DNA of 64,000 bases, from positions 1 through 64,000 of the forward strand of contig CAZMHI010000017.1 in NCBI GenBank assembly GCA_964566055.1. The letters are read 5' to 3'. The stretch's first letter is position 1. Each line of letters opens with the position of its first letter. The DNA is from TMED23 sp964566055 (GTDB lineage: Bacteria > Pseudomonadota > Alphaproteobacteria > Rhodospirillales > UBA2165). Made by a program: the position numbers and the translations under genes. A model generated the notes under the pieces. The model saw only the letters and a program-made list of their open reading frames with translations. It was not told the DNA's origin and did not search any database. Shown here piece by piece: positions 53,166 to 61,296 of the stretch.

Positions 53166-53270
53166 TCAGATTTTCTTCGTTTTTGTTGATTTTATTTCGG
53201 GATCATCCAGCACATAGGCGATCGCTGCCAGACCGCTAAACATGGTGATGGAGATATATACAAATGCCAT
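53166..53270 (-). CDS. 34-residue single-pass membrane peptide
   Basis: An ATG at 53270 opens 34 codons: MAFVYISITMFSGLAAIAYV, then LDDPEIKSTKTKKI. The first 20 residues are one hydrophobic helix and the tail is basic, the usual look of small membrane proteins with the tail in the cytoplasm. AAAAGAGC lies upstream. It is on the same strand as hsp20, about 170 bp upstream of it. Too short for recognition by family; listed because the protein-like composition is distinct. Confidence 0.5.
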   Translation of the reverse strand: MAFVYISITMFSGLAAIAYVLDDPEIKSTKTKKI

Positions 53271-53372
53271 TTTTTTGCTCTTTTTAAATTAATGTTCTCT
53301 GGTGCTTTCATATTCGGTGAATTCCTTTAAAAATCAGTTAATTATCAAACCGTCTGCCGTTGAAGGACACTC

Positions 53373-54245
53373 ATGACGACCGTCACTAACCAAAAACAAC
53401 TGCTCGGCATATTTCTGATGGTGCTGGCGGTGTTTTTATTTCCGCTCAAAGACGCCATTGCCAAAATGACTGATGGCTACTACTCGGCGATTGTCATCAT
53501 GTGGACGCAAATGGTGTTTACCAGCCTGTTCTATGTGCCCGTTGTGACGGTCAAATATGGTCCCGGCATCCTGGTGCCGCCGAAATTATTATTACAGATA
53601 TTAAGGGCGATCTCGGTGATTACCGGCATCGGTATGTTTTATTGGGCAATTTCCCTGGCGCCCTTGGCGGAAGCGACAGCGATCTCTTTTACCGCTCCCT
53701 TGGTGACCACGGCAGCCTCCCCTTTCATGCTTGGAGAAAAAGTCGGCCTGCGCCGCTGGCTTGCAGTTATCGTTGGTTTTATCGGCGTCTTGATTGTCTT
53801 GCGGCCCGAGTTCAGCGGTGACCGGCTGGGTTATATGATCGCCTTTGGTGCCGGGTTTTCGATTGGCTTATTTTATGTGTTTAACCGGATGCTGGCTCAT
53901 GAAGCGCCGCCGATCGCCAATTTGACTTATTCATCGGTGATTGGCGCAATCCTGCTGACGCCGCTTATTTTTTCCGTTTGGGTGCCGCCAAGGCCCGAAG
54001 ATATACATTTGATTATCGGCTTTGTCGCCTTTGCCGCCATGGGCCAGACCTGTCTTTTCAGCGCCTTTATCTATGGCGAGGCCTCGATTATCGCACCCAT
54101 CGGCTTTAGCCAAATTGTCGGCGCCACGCTGTTTGGCTATTTGTTTTTTGGCGATTTCCCGGATGCTGTTTCGATTACCGGCATCCTTATCGTTATCGCC
54201 AGCGGGGTCTATATCGCCATCCGGGAAACCCGGCCCAAATCCTAA
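53373..54245 (+). CDS. EamA/DMT-family permease
   Basis: A 290-residue, ten-helix drug/metabolite transporter with two EamA repeats. The second repeat carries FSQIVGATLFGYLFFGDFP and the first ISFTAPLVTTAASPFMLGEKVGL, a S-adenosylmethionine/metabolite exporter-like pattern (RhaT/YdcZ class not excluded). It reads divergently from the small membrane gene. Substrate unknown. Confidence 0.9.
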   Translation: MTTVTNQKQLLGIFLMVLAVFLFPLKDAIAKMTDGYYSAIVIMWTQMVFTSLFYVPVVTVKYGPGILVPPKLLLQILRAISVITGIGMFYWAISLAPLAEATAISFTAPLVTTAASPFMLGEKVGLRRWLAVIVGFIGVLIVLRPEFSGDRLGYMIAFGAGFSIGLFYVFNRMLAHEAPPIANLTYSSVIGAILLTPLIFSVWVPPRPEDIHLIIGFVAFAAMGQTCLFSAFIYGEASIIAPIGFSQIVGATLFGYLFFGDFPDAVSITGILIVIASGVYIAIRETRPKS

Positions 54246-54249
54246 CTGC

Positions 54250-54786
54250 TTAATCGTTCCAGTAGGGGCGTTTGCCGTCTTTATCCTTGGGCGTCAGTTT
54301 TTTGACGATATCCGGCCAGTAGCGGTCGCCCGAGGTGATGCCGCGCTGGCCAATATTGATCCAGGCATTATTAATGCCGTGGGTCAAATTGAGATAGAGC
54401 TTGTCATTCACGATGACAAAGGCCTCCGGGTTGATGCCATCGGCATACCCGTGGGCGATGCCCCAAGCTCAGTAGCCGCCATATTGCGGGGCAAATTTCT
54501 CCGGGTTATTGGCAAACATGTCCCGGTGTTCTGCGCTCGCGAATTGCCAAACGGCGTTTTTCCAGTGATGGCTAAACTCCGGCCTGCCCGGCACCGCTTT
54601 CCGTTTGGTGAAATAAGCAACGCTGTCATAGCCCTCAATCGCCACATTGTTGGCGGTGGTATTAATCTCACCGCTGGCCTCGGCTCTGGTATCGACGACG
54701 ATCCACAGCACGGCCAGTAACAAACCGCAAATCATACCCAGCTGGAGGGGGCTCGGCAGGATGATTTTCTTGCTAGCTGTCGGCAT
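54250..54786 (-). CDS. YHS-domain protein with in-frame UGA at a conserved Cys codon
   Basis: The frame from ATG 54786 (GGAGG upstream) encodes a membrane-anchor segment (about 12-33) and a YHS domain (IEGYDSVAYFTKRKAVPGRP). Codon 106 is TGA at 54471-54469, exactly where the family has Cys (YGGY-Cys-A-x-G). The same frame continues for 72 codons, AWGIAHGYADGINPEAFVIV to ...RPYWND, matching the usual C terminus, to a TAA at 54252-54250. So it is either a selenocysteine codon, read-through, or a nonsense change. YHS domains bind metals or sit beside oxidoreductases. See findings. Confidence 0.75.
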
Positions 54787-54925
54787 TGGATACCTCCTTC
54801 CTCTTCCCTTAAGAATAAGCCTGAGCTTGATCACGTACGAATCACACTTGCGCTATTACAAGATTGCAGGAAGGTGTAATATTCAGCATTATGGCGCCCC
54901 ATTATTATTAGCGAGGAGACCCCCG

Positions 54926-56341
54926 ATGCCGGCAGACGGTTCAGGCGCGATGACACGGCCCGACGAAACTATCATCCAAGAACTTATTGAAGAGTTGCAA
55001 GCGGCCTTCGGCGATCAGATCTCGACGTCGATGGCGGTCAGGGAGCACCATGCCCGCGATTTCTCCTTTCATGATTTGATGCCGGCCGATGCCGTGGTGA
55101 TGGCGCGCTCCACCGATGATGTCGTCAAAGTCGTTAAGGCCTGTGCCCAACGAGGTGTACCGATCATTCCTTTTGGCACCGGCACATCGGTGGAGGGGCA
55201 CTTGGCGGCGCTCCATGGTGGTATTTGTATTGATGTCTCCGAAATGAACAATGTGCTTGAAGTTAATCCTGAGGATATGGATGTCACGGTTGAGCCCGGT
55301 GTTACCCGCAAGCAGCTGAATGAGCATCTCCGGGACACCGGTTTGTTTTTTCCCATTGATCCCGGGGCAGATGCCTCAATCGGCGGCATGACCTCGACCC
55401 GGGCATCCGGCACTAATGCGGTACGCTACGGCACCATGAAGGAAAATGTGCTTAGTCTTGAGGTTGTCACCCCCGAAGGCAAGGTGATCCGGACGGCGCG
55501 GCGGGCCCGGAAATCTTCCGCCGGTTATGATCTCACCCGGCTTTATGTCGGCTCCGAAGGCACCCTTGGCGTGATCACCAAAATAACGCTAAAGCTCTAT
55601 GGTATTCCGGAAGCGATTTCTTCCGCCGTGGTGAATTTCGAGAGCCTCAAAGGCGCTGTCGATGCCGTTATTGCGACCATTCAGTGGGGTGTGCCAATGG
55701 CCCGGATCGAGCTGTTGGATGAAGCCCAGCTTGACGCCATCAATAAATATTCAAAAACTGATTTTCCGGTTAGACCGACGTTGTTCCTTGAATTTCACGG
55801 TTCCGATGCCGGGGTCAAAGAACAGGCTGAACGCATGGCGGAAATTTGCGGTGAGTTCGGCGGCGGCGATTTCAGCTGGACCAGTAATGCCGAAGAACGC
55901 GATAAAATGTGGCAAGCCCGCCATGATGCGGCTTATGCCTGCCAGGCCATCAAGCCCGGCTGCGGCGTCATGGCGACCGATGTCTGCGTGCCGATTTCCA
56001 GGCTGGTGGAATGTATTATGGCGACCAAGCAGGATATCGATGAGGCGGGGGTTATCGCGCCCATCGTCGGCCATGTCGGTGATGGCAACTTTCACGTCGC
56101 CCTGCTGGTTCACCCCGACAGCCGCGAGGAAGATTTGCGGATTTGCAATGAGATCAACCGCAAATTAGTCGAGCGCGCCATTGCCATGGACGGCACCTGC
56201 ACCGGCGAGCACGGCATTGGCCAGGGGAAAATGAAGTATCTGGAGGCTGAACATGGCGAGGCGCTTGACCTAATGCGGGCAATAAAGGTGTCACTTGACC
56301 CGCAAAACATTATGAATCCCGGAAAAATGATAAAATTGTAG
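54926..56341 (+). CDS. GlcD-type FAD-linked oxidase (D-lactate/glycolate dehydrogenase-like)
   Basis: A 471-residue flavoenzyme of the GlcD/DLD family. The FAD-binding part (about 45-225) has IPFGTGTSVEGHLAALHGGI and the block DPGADASIGGMTSTRASGTN; the C-terminal domain has GHVGDGNFHVALLV and ends ...DPQNIMNPGKMI. It oxidises a D-2-hydroxy acid and passes electrons to a carrier. I start at ATG 54926 after GAGGAG; the longer frame overlaps the YHS gene on the other strand and lacks similarity. It has no GlcE/GlcF partner. Confidence 0.9.
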   Translation: MPADGSGAMTRPDETIIQELIEELQAAFGDQISTSMAVREHHARDFSFHDLMPADAVVMARSTDDVVKVVKACAQRGVPIIPFGTGTSVEGHLAALHGGICIDVSEMNNVLEVNPEDMDVTVEPGVTRKQLNEHLRDTGLFFPIDPGADASIGGMTSTRASGTNAVRYGTMKENVLSLEVVTPEGKVIRTARRARKSSAGYDLTRLYVGSEGTLGVITKITLKLYGIPEAISSAVVNFESLKGAVDAVIATIQWGVPMARIELLDEAQLDAINKYSKTDFPVRPTLFLEFHGSDAGVKEQAERMAEICGEFGGGDFSWTSNAEERDKMWQARHDAAYACQAIKPGCGVMATDVCVPISRLVECIMATKQDIDEAGVIAPIVGHVGDGNFHVALLVHPDSREEDLRICNEINRKLVERAIAMDGTCTGEHGIGQGKMKYLEAEHGEALDLMRAIKVSLDPQNIMNPGKMIKL

Positions 56342-56481
56342 AATTAATATTACTGGGATTCCAATAGGATAGAGAGAAAAAGGGCGGTTTTTAGGGGAAA
56401 TGTGACCTAGATCACATCAATTCAAAGCGATTTATGAGACTATAATAGCCAAGTTACTCCTCCTAAGTACCTCCCCCCCAA

Positions 56482-56512
56482 AAAGGCCCGCTTCAATCAC
56501 GGGCCTTTCCTT
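56482..56512 (+). terminator. Strong intrinsic terminator
   Basis: AAAGGCCCG (56482-56490) pairs perfectly with CGGGCCTTT (56500-56508) around a 9-nt loop and is followed by a T-rich TTTCCTT. It lies 140 bp past the FAD oxidase stop. The A-run on the other side lets it act in both directions. Confidence 0.8.
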
Positions 56513-56536
56513 ATGTCCGGTTTCAAATAGTTAACA

Positions 56537-56570
56537 TTGTAATAAGTCGACCCGGGTCGACTTATTACAA
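56537..56570. repeat. 34-bp perfect palindrome
   Basis: TTGTAATAAGTCGACCC (56537-56553) is followed directly by its exact reverse complement (56554-56570). There is no spacer and no mismatch over 34 bp. It lies between a terminator and the reductive-dehalogenase-like gene, about 100 bp upstream of that start, and may be an operator or cruciform site. Confidence 0.9.
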
Positions 56571-56671
56571 AGATTGTTCGTACCCCAATCGATGTTTGGC
56601 GAGGGGTAATCTCTTGTGATAGCCTCTGATCATTGAAGTAAATAATTTCCAGCCAGGGACCCCAATATTTT

Positions 56672-58018
56672 ATGAGCCTTTTCAAATTCAAATTCCGCCC
56701 GCCCCATTTAGGCAAATATCCCATGGAGCAGGTCAAGCGGGTTGATAAACCGACAACCCGGATTGATAGCGATAAAGTTAAACGTGTGCCGCTCAGAGCG
56801 GCTTTTTTCACCCGGCCAATATTCGGCGACCTCGGTGACAAAGTCAAAGAAGAGCGCGCCCGCTTTATCAATAAAAATCCGTTATCGGAAGCGATAGGAG
56901 AAGTCATGTCGGCGATGATCCCGCTGCATGAAGGGCCGGTCGCCGAAGAGGAAGCTCCTTTTACGGATGATCCCGAACTGATGGCCAAGCACATCAAGTC
57001 GCTCGCCTATTTTCTCGACATGGATATCGTCGGCATTTGCGAAGTTCCCGATTACGCCTGGTACACCCATGACGGCAAGGGTGATCCGGTTGAAGCTAAG
57101 CATAAATACGCTCTCGTCTGCCTGATCGATCAGGGCTTTGAAACCATGGAAGGGGCCAGTGGCGATGATTGGATCAGCGGCACCCAAAGCTACCGGGCTT
57201 ATTTGCGGGGTGCAGAGGTCGGCAGCGTGATCGCCGGCTATATCCGGAAACTTGGTTTCGATGCGCGCTGCCATTCGGCGCCAAGCGGCCAGGTGCAGCA
57301 AATCCCTTTGATGCTGCTGGCGGGTTTGGGTGAGCTCAGCCGCATTGGCGAATTGGTGCTCAATCCCTTCATCGGGCCGCGTTCCAAGACCGTGGTCGTC
57401 ACCACCGATCTACCGATGGAATGCGATAAACCAATTGATTTCGGCTTGCAGAAATTCTGTGACAATTGTTTCAAATGCGCGCGCGAATGTCCGTGTAACG
57501 CCAGCCCATTTGGCCCGAAAATTCTGTATAATGGCTACGAAATTTGGAAACCGGATGTTGAAAATTGCGCTAAATACCGCATCACCAATCCGAAGGGGTC
57601 TGCCTGCGGGCGCTGCATGAAAACCTGTCCGCTCAATAAAGTTGTCACCAAGGACGGGCCGCTGATGCAAAGAGTGGCGAGCTGGCTCGGTATTAATGCG
57701 ATGTGGCTGAAGCCGATCATGATCCCAATTGCGGTCTGGCTTGATGATGTCATGGGCAACGGCACGCGAGTTAAGGGTCAGAAATGGTGGCTCGATATTG
57801 AAAGTCTTGATGGTAAGATCATCAAGGCTCGCGGCGTGAACGAGCGTGACATTGATGTCAAAAAGAAATGGCCGAAAACCAATAAGGTTGCTTTGTACCT
57901 GCCGGAAGATCATCCACCGGGCGATACCAGAGAGCCGTTTCCCAATGACCGCAAGGCAGCGCTGGCTAAAGGCGATGAGGCGCTCAAGCCGGAAAACTCA
58001 CCTGCAAATGCTCCGTAG
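56672..58018 (+). CDS. Reductive-dehalogenase-like corrinoid/iron-sulfur protein, no Tat signal
   Basis: A 448-residue protein related to RdhA and QueG-type B12/Fe-S enzymes. Two [4Fe-4S] motifs are plain: Cys263-x2-Cys266-x2-Cys269-x3-Cys273 (FCDNCFKCARECP) and Cys299-x12-Cys312-x2-Cys315-x3-Cys319 (CGRCMKTCPLNK), the RdhA spacing. The central part (about 100-250, corrinoid-binding fold) includes GSVIAGYIRKLGFDARCH. It lacks the twin-arginine signal of respiratory RdhA, and no RdhB anchor gene is adjacent, so it is probably cytoplasmic. Epoxyqueuosine reductase is less likely given the length and the extended C terminus. Confidence 0.85.
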   Translation: MSLFKFKFRPPHLGKYPMEQVKRVDKPTTRIDSDKVKRVPLRAAFFTRPIFGDLGDKVKEERARFINKNPLSEAIGEVMSAMIPLHEGPVAEEEAPFTDDPELMAKHIKSLAYFLDMDIVGICEVPDYAWYTHDGKGDPVEAKHKYALVCLIDQGFETMEGASGDDWISGTQSYRAYLRGAEVGSVIAGYIRKLGFDARCHSAPSGQVQQIPLMLLAGLGELSRIGELVLNPFIGPRSKTVVVTTDLPMECDKPIDFGLQKFCDNCFKCARECPCNASPFGPKILYNGYEIWKPDVENCAKYRITNPKGSACGRCMKTCPLNKVVTKDGPLMQRVASWLGINAMWLKPIMIPIAVWLDDVMGNGTRVKGQKWWLDIESLDGKIIKARGVNERDIDVKKKWPKTNKVALYLPEDHPPGDTREPFPNDRKAALAKGDEALKPENSPANAP

Positions 58019-58032
58019 CGGCTCGTAAAGTA

Positions 58033-58941
58033 TTGCCCCTCCAGCTTCTTACTAGCCAAGGATTTGCGGCGGTTCTCTGGGCGGCGGCCTCTTCCGGCAT
58101 TTTAGCCATCATGTGGGTTTTCGTCCGCCAGATGGCGGCGCATATTCACCCGCTTGAAATCACCTTTTTCGGCACTTTTTTCGGCTTTCTGTTTTTCCTG
58201 CCGGTGGTGTTTAAACTTGGCTTTGGTGTCTTCAGGTCCAATCGTGTCCTGCATCATTTTTACCGGGGCTGTATAAACGGTACAGCTATTCTTGCCTGGT
58301 TTATGGCCTTGACCCTTTTGACCTTAGCCGATGCCTCGGCGCTCAATTTGCTGGCGCCGCTTTGTGTCAGTATTGGCGCAGTGATTTTTCTGAAAGAACA
58401 TATGGGCCCCCGGCGCTGGTTTGCGCTGGCCCTCGGCGCTGCGGGCGCCTTAGTGGTTATCCGGCCCGGCTTTGAAGACGTCGGCCTCGGTGTCGGGCTG
58501 GTGATGATAACCGTCGTTGCCAGTGCAGGTCAGCGTTTGTTCGCCAAATCATTAATTGCCACCGATAGCTCGACCACCTGCGTGCTGTATCTGACTTTTT
58601 TCATGATACCGATATCTCTGGTAGCCGCGCTGCCCGTCTGGCAATGGCCGTCGCTTGAGCACTATCCCTGGCTCATATTAATTGGTGCATTGTTAGGCAT
58701 TGCTCATTACGCCTTGATGCGGTCCCTGCGTCTCGCCGATGTCAGCGCCTTGGAGCCGGTCAATTTCACCCGCCTTATCTGGGGAGCTTTGTTCGGCTTT
58801 TTGTTTTTCGCCGAGGTGCCGGATATTTTCACCTGGCTGGGTGGCTTTATGATTATCTCGGCGACGTCTTACGTTGCCCACCGTGAAGCTCAGCTAAGAA
58901 GAGTGACTAGATCAACAAAGCCTCCACCTGTTAACATCTGA
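58033..58941 (+). CDS. EamA/DMT-family permease
   Basis: A 302-residue, ten-helix transporter with two EamA repeats (ILAWFMALTLLTLADASALN in the first, LMRSLRLADVSALEPVNFTR in the second). It resembles the S-adenosylmethionine/riboflavin-type RarD-like subset. The start is a TTG 15 bp past the dehalogenase-like gene's stop, with a poor ribosome binding site, so the true start is uncertain. The next gene begins 3 bp after its stop. Confidence 0.85.
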   Translation: MPLQLLTSQGFAAVLWAAASSGILAIMWVFVRQMAAHIHPLEITFFGTFFGFLFFLPVVFKLGFGVFRSNRVLHHFYRGCINGTAILAWFMALTLLTLADASALNLLAPLCVSIGAVIFLKEHMGPRRWFALALGAAGALVVIRPGFEDVGLGVGLVMITVVASAGQRLFAKSLIATDSSTTCVLYLTFFMIPISLVAALPVWQWPSLEHYPWLILIGALLGIAHYALMRSLRLADVSALEPVNFTRLIWGALFGFLFFAEVPDIFTWLGGFMIISATSYVAHREAQLRRVTRSTKPPPVNI

Positions 58942-58943
58942 AA

Positions 58944-60761
58944 ATGAATCAGGATGCTCTAAGTCAAACCCAAGCGCGGACCAGCCAAGACTTGATTGCG
59001 ACGGGCTATGCGGCGCTGGTTGCCGGCAGCCCTGAAACGGCAATTATTGATATTCAACGATCTTTAAAATGGCAGAAAGGTAATCCGGATGCCTATTATT
59101 TTTTAGCCCGGGCTTTTATTGATTTGGGGGATGGTGCCAACGCGCTCGAAACGATAGAGCTTGCAAAGCAAAGACTGCCGGAAATTTTTGATACGGCTGA
59201 AAATGGTGGCGCTAATTTCGGCGTCTATCCAATGCTTGAATTTGACCCCGGGCGTGCCGTGCAAAGTGTCTTACAGAATAAGACTCTGCTGCTGAAAGAT
59301 CGCGATACTGCAATTTTGGACAGTCATGCCGAATTGGCAAAAGGGCTTCAACATATTGACGACCAGGAATATAGCTCTGCCGTCGAGCCGTTTTTGGAAG
59401 CGCTTGAAATAAATCCATGGAATGTTGCGGCCTATTATTATCTTGGTGCAGCTTTTGCCAACTCCGGTGAGTTGGAAAAAGCCAGGTTTATATTCGGCAA
59501 GGCGATTAATCAGTTTCCCTATGTCTTTGGGCGCTCAAGCCGGTTCGGCGAATTTCAAGGTTTCGATATCGATGTCAAAGCCGTGATCGCCTATTACGAC
59601 GCCTTATCTGAACCCATAGATGATTTAAAAATTTTACTGGGATGTGACGGCAAACAGCTAAATAGCGAAGCAGAGTTGCTGCAGAAGTATACCGACGCTC
59701 ATAAAGATTGGCGGGAGCAGAAAACGCCTGAGCCAACCTTGTCGAAAAGTTTTCAAGCGAAACCAGTGGAGCTTGATCAATCTGTTTTATTGGTTACACC
59801 GAAATACATTAAATGCAGTCCTGACTGGGATGAATACGAAATTTCATTTTATCTGGTTGGCACGGGTGCGGAGGTTTTGGGTAAATTCGATTTTCATCAT
59901 TCGGATAATTTTCATACCGAAGGCCATCAATTGGCGGAACCCCGCAGCGATGAAACACTGGCTGCCGGCATTGCGGAGCTACGAGATCACATTGCGCGCC
60001 AGCGCCCTGATATTGTTTTGTTTGAAGGTAATTTTATGGGCGGGATGCAGTCGATCGCCCGGGAAGACTGGCTGGTTTTAAAACAGGAGTTTGAATTTAA
60101 ATTGGCGACCCTGGTGATTGATATCAATCCGCCATTGGAGAATTACGCCGCCTATTGGGCTGAGATTTCGGACCTCATTGTAGCGATGAACGAGAACCCG
60201 TATCTGGATGAAGCGCGTAAATTTTGTCCGGTGATGGTCTATCCGGGTATTCCAATTGATTTAGCTTTGTATGAAGCGTCCGATAAATCCGTGCGCGATA
60301 TCGACGCCATTTTTATTGGTGCGCGCAAGCGTTACCGGGATATGTGGTGTGCCCATATGAAAGATGCGGGCATCGAGTTAACGATGAAGTTCACCGAACA
60401 ATCATTGGAGAACAGTATCCGTTTTGAAGAATATTTTGATCTTCACCTCAGCAGCAAAATTGTCTTTAACAATGGCCTGGTGTCATCCAGCGACCACGCT
60501 TTGAATTTGCGGATTTTTGAAACCATCGCTGCTAAGGCTGTCCTGCTGCAGCAGGACTTTGATCAGCTGCAAGATTACTTTGTCCCTTTTGTCCATTATG
60601 CGCCGTTCACCAATGTGCCGGAAATGATCGCGACAGCTAGACTCTTATTGGCCAATCCGGCTATCGCAGAGGCCATAACCCAAGAAGCTTTTGACTGGTA
60701 TCGGCGCTGTTACGGCGGTGAGCAGTTCTGGCACACTCTTTTGGCCGAACTTGAAGAATAA
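58944..60761 (+). CDS. TPR protein with CgeB-like glycosyltransferase domain
   Basis: A 605-residue protein. Tetratricopeptide repeats cover about 15-90 and 130-190 (LEINPWNVAAYYYLGAAFAN). The C-terminal part (about 270-600) resembles CgeB/YkvP-type GT-B glycosyltransferases: DIVLFEGNFMGGMQ, LATLVIDINPPLENYAAYW, the hinge IVFNNGLVSSSDHALNLRIFETIAAKAVLL and a final YGGEQFW. It is not a SPINDLY-type catalytic domain. Together with the SPINDLY-type genes at 7588 and 33983 this suggests protein glycosylation is a theme. Confidence 0.8.
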   Translation: MNQDALSQTQARTSQDLIATGYAALVAGSPETAIIDIQRSLKWQKGNPDAYYFLARAFIDLGDGANALETIELAKQRLPEIFDTAENGGANFGVYPMLEFDPGRAVQSVLQNKTLLLKDRDTAILDSHAELAKGLQHIDDQEYSSAVEPFLEALEINPWNVAAYYYLGAAFANSGELEKARFIFGKAINQFPYVFGRSSRFGEFQGFDIDVKAVIAYYDALSEPIDDLKILLGCDGKQLNSEAELLQKYTDAHKDWREQKTPEPTLSKSFQAKPVELDQSVLLVTPKYIKCSPDWDEYEISFYLVGTGAEVLGKFDFHHSDNFHTEGHQLAEPRSDETLAAGIAELRDHIARQRPDIVLFEGNFMGGMQSIAREDWLVLKQEFEFKLATLVIDINPPLENYAAYWAEISDLIVAMNENPYLDEARKFCPVMVYPGIPIDLALYEASDKSVRDIDAIFIGARKRYRDMWCAHMKDAGIELTMKFTEQSLENSIRFEEYFDLHLSSKIVFNNGLVSSSDHALNLRIFETIAAKAVLLQQDFDQLQDYFVPFVHYAPFTNVPEMIATARLLLANPAIAEAITQEAFDWYRRCYGGEQFWHTLLAELEE

Positions 60762-60768
60762 AAGCTGG

Positions 60769-61281
60769 TTATTTTGTCGCGACTAAATTCAGACTGATTA
60801 AAACACCGCCGAGCCGCATCGAATTTGAATCTTCGAACAGATCAAATTCCTCAACTTTTTGTATCTGCTCAAAGCCGGCGTGATTTAAATATTTGGTCAG
60901 CAGTTCTTCAAACATCCCGGTTTTGTGAAAATCAAATTCGTCTTGCTGGCCGCCAAACATCATCATCATCAGCTCATAGCGTTGATTGACCGAAAGCGAC
61001 TCTTGCGTAAAAAAGGCGGTAAGCACTTTTAAATCCGGTACACTGATTTTTAGCTGCCCACCGGCTGCCAGTACCCGGTGGCATTCGGCAAGCGCTTGCG
61101 GCAATTCATCCCGGTGGCCCAAATGTTCAAAAACATGGGAGGCGTATATTTCTTCGATTGAATTACTTGGGAATTGCGACAGATCGGTACAGTTGCCGAC
61201 ATAATCAACATGTGGTCCCTCTAAAATATTTAGATTGGTCCAGCCGTCCTTTTTTTGCAGTCCGCCAAGGTGAAGTTTCAT
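60769..61281 (-). CDS. Small SAM-dependent methyltransferase-like protein
   Basis: A 170-residue protein of the truncated methyltransferase type used in glycan loci. It starts MKLHLGGLQKKDGWTNLNIL (the family G-G-x-x-x-K-x-G-W-x-N/D-x-D lead), then YASHVFEHLGH and the motif GGQLKISVPDL. The usual N-terminal GxGxG is reduced to L-G-G. It converges with the TPR glycosyltransferase gene, 7 bp apart, and follows the dehydrogenase gene by 15 bp on the same strand. Confidence 0.82.
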   Translation of the reverse strand: MKLHLGGLQKKDGWTNLNILEGPHVDYVGNCTDLSQFPSNSIEEIYASHVFEHLGHRDELPQALAECHRVLAAGGQLKISVPDLKVLTAFFTQESLSVNQRYELMMMMFGGQQDEFDFHKTGMFEELLTKYLNHAGFEQIQKVEEFDLFEDSNSMRLGGVLISLNLVATK

Positions 61282-61296
61282 GATACCGCCACCTGC

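Noticed and set aside
52896..53189. 97-codon plus-strand frame over the Hsp20 start and leader
   Set aside because: It runs antisense through the hsp20 start and the thermometer hairpin and has no protein-like features.
56537..56570. The palindrome as a cloning linker artefact, because it contains SalI-SmaI-SalI-like sites
   Set aside because: The palindrome extends 9 bp beyond those sites on each side into AT-rich sequence, which a linker would not explain; assembly foldback remains to be excluded.
56672..58018. Epoxyqueuosine reductase (QueG) as the identity of this gene
   Set aside because: The length, the missing QueG N-terminal pattern and the RdhA-like Cys spacing favour a dehalogenase-like protein, although both share the corrinoid/Fe-S fold.
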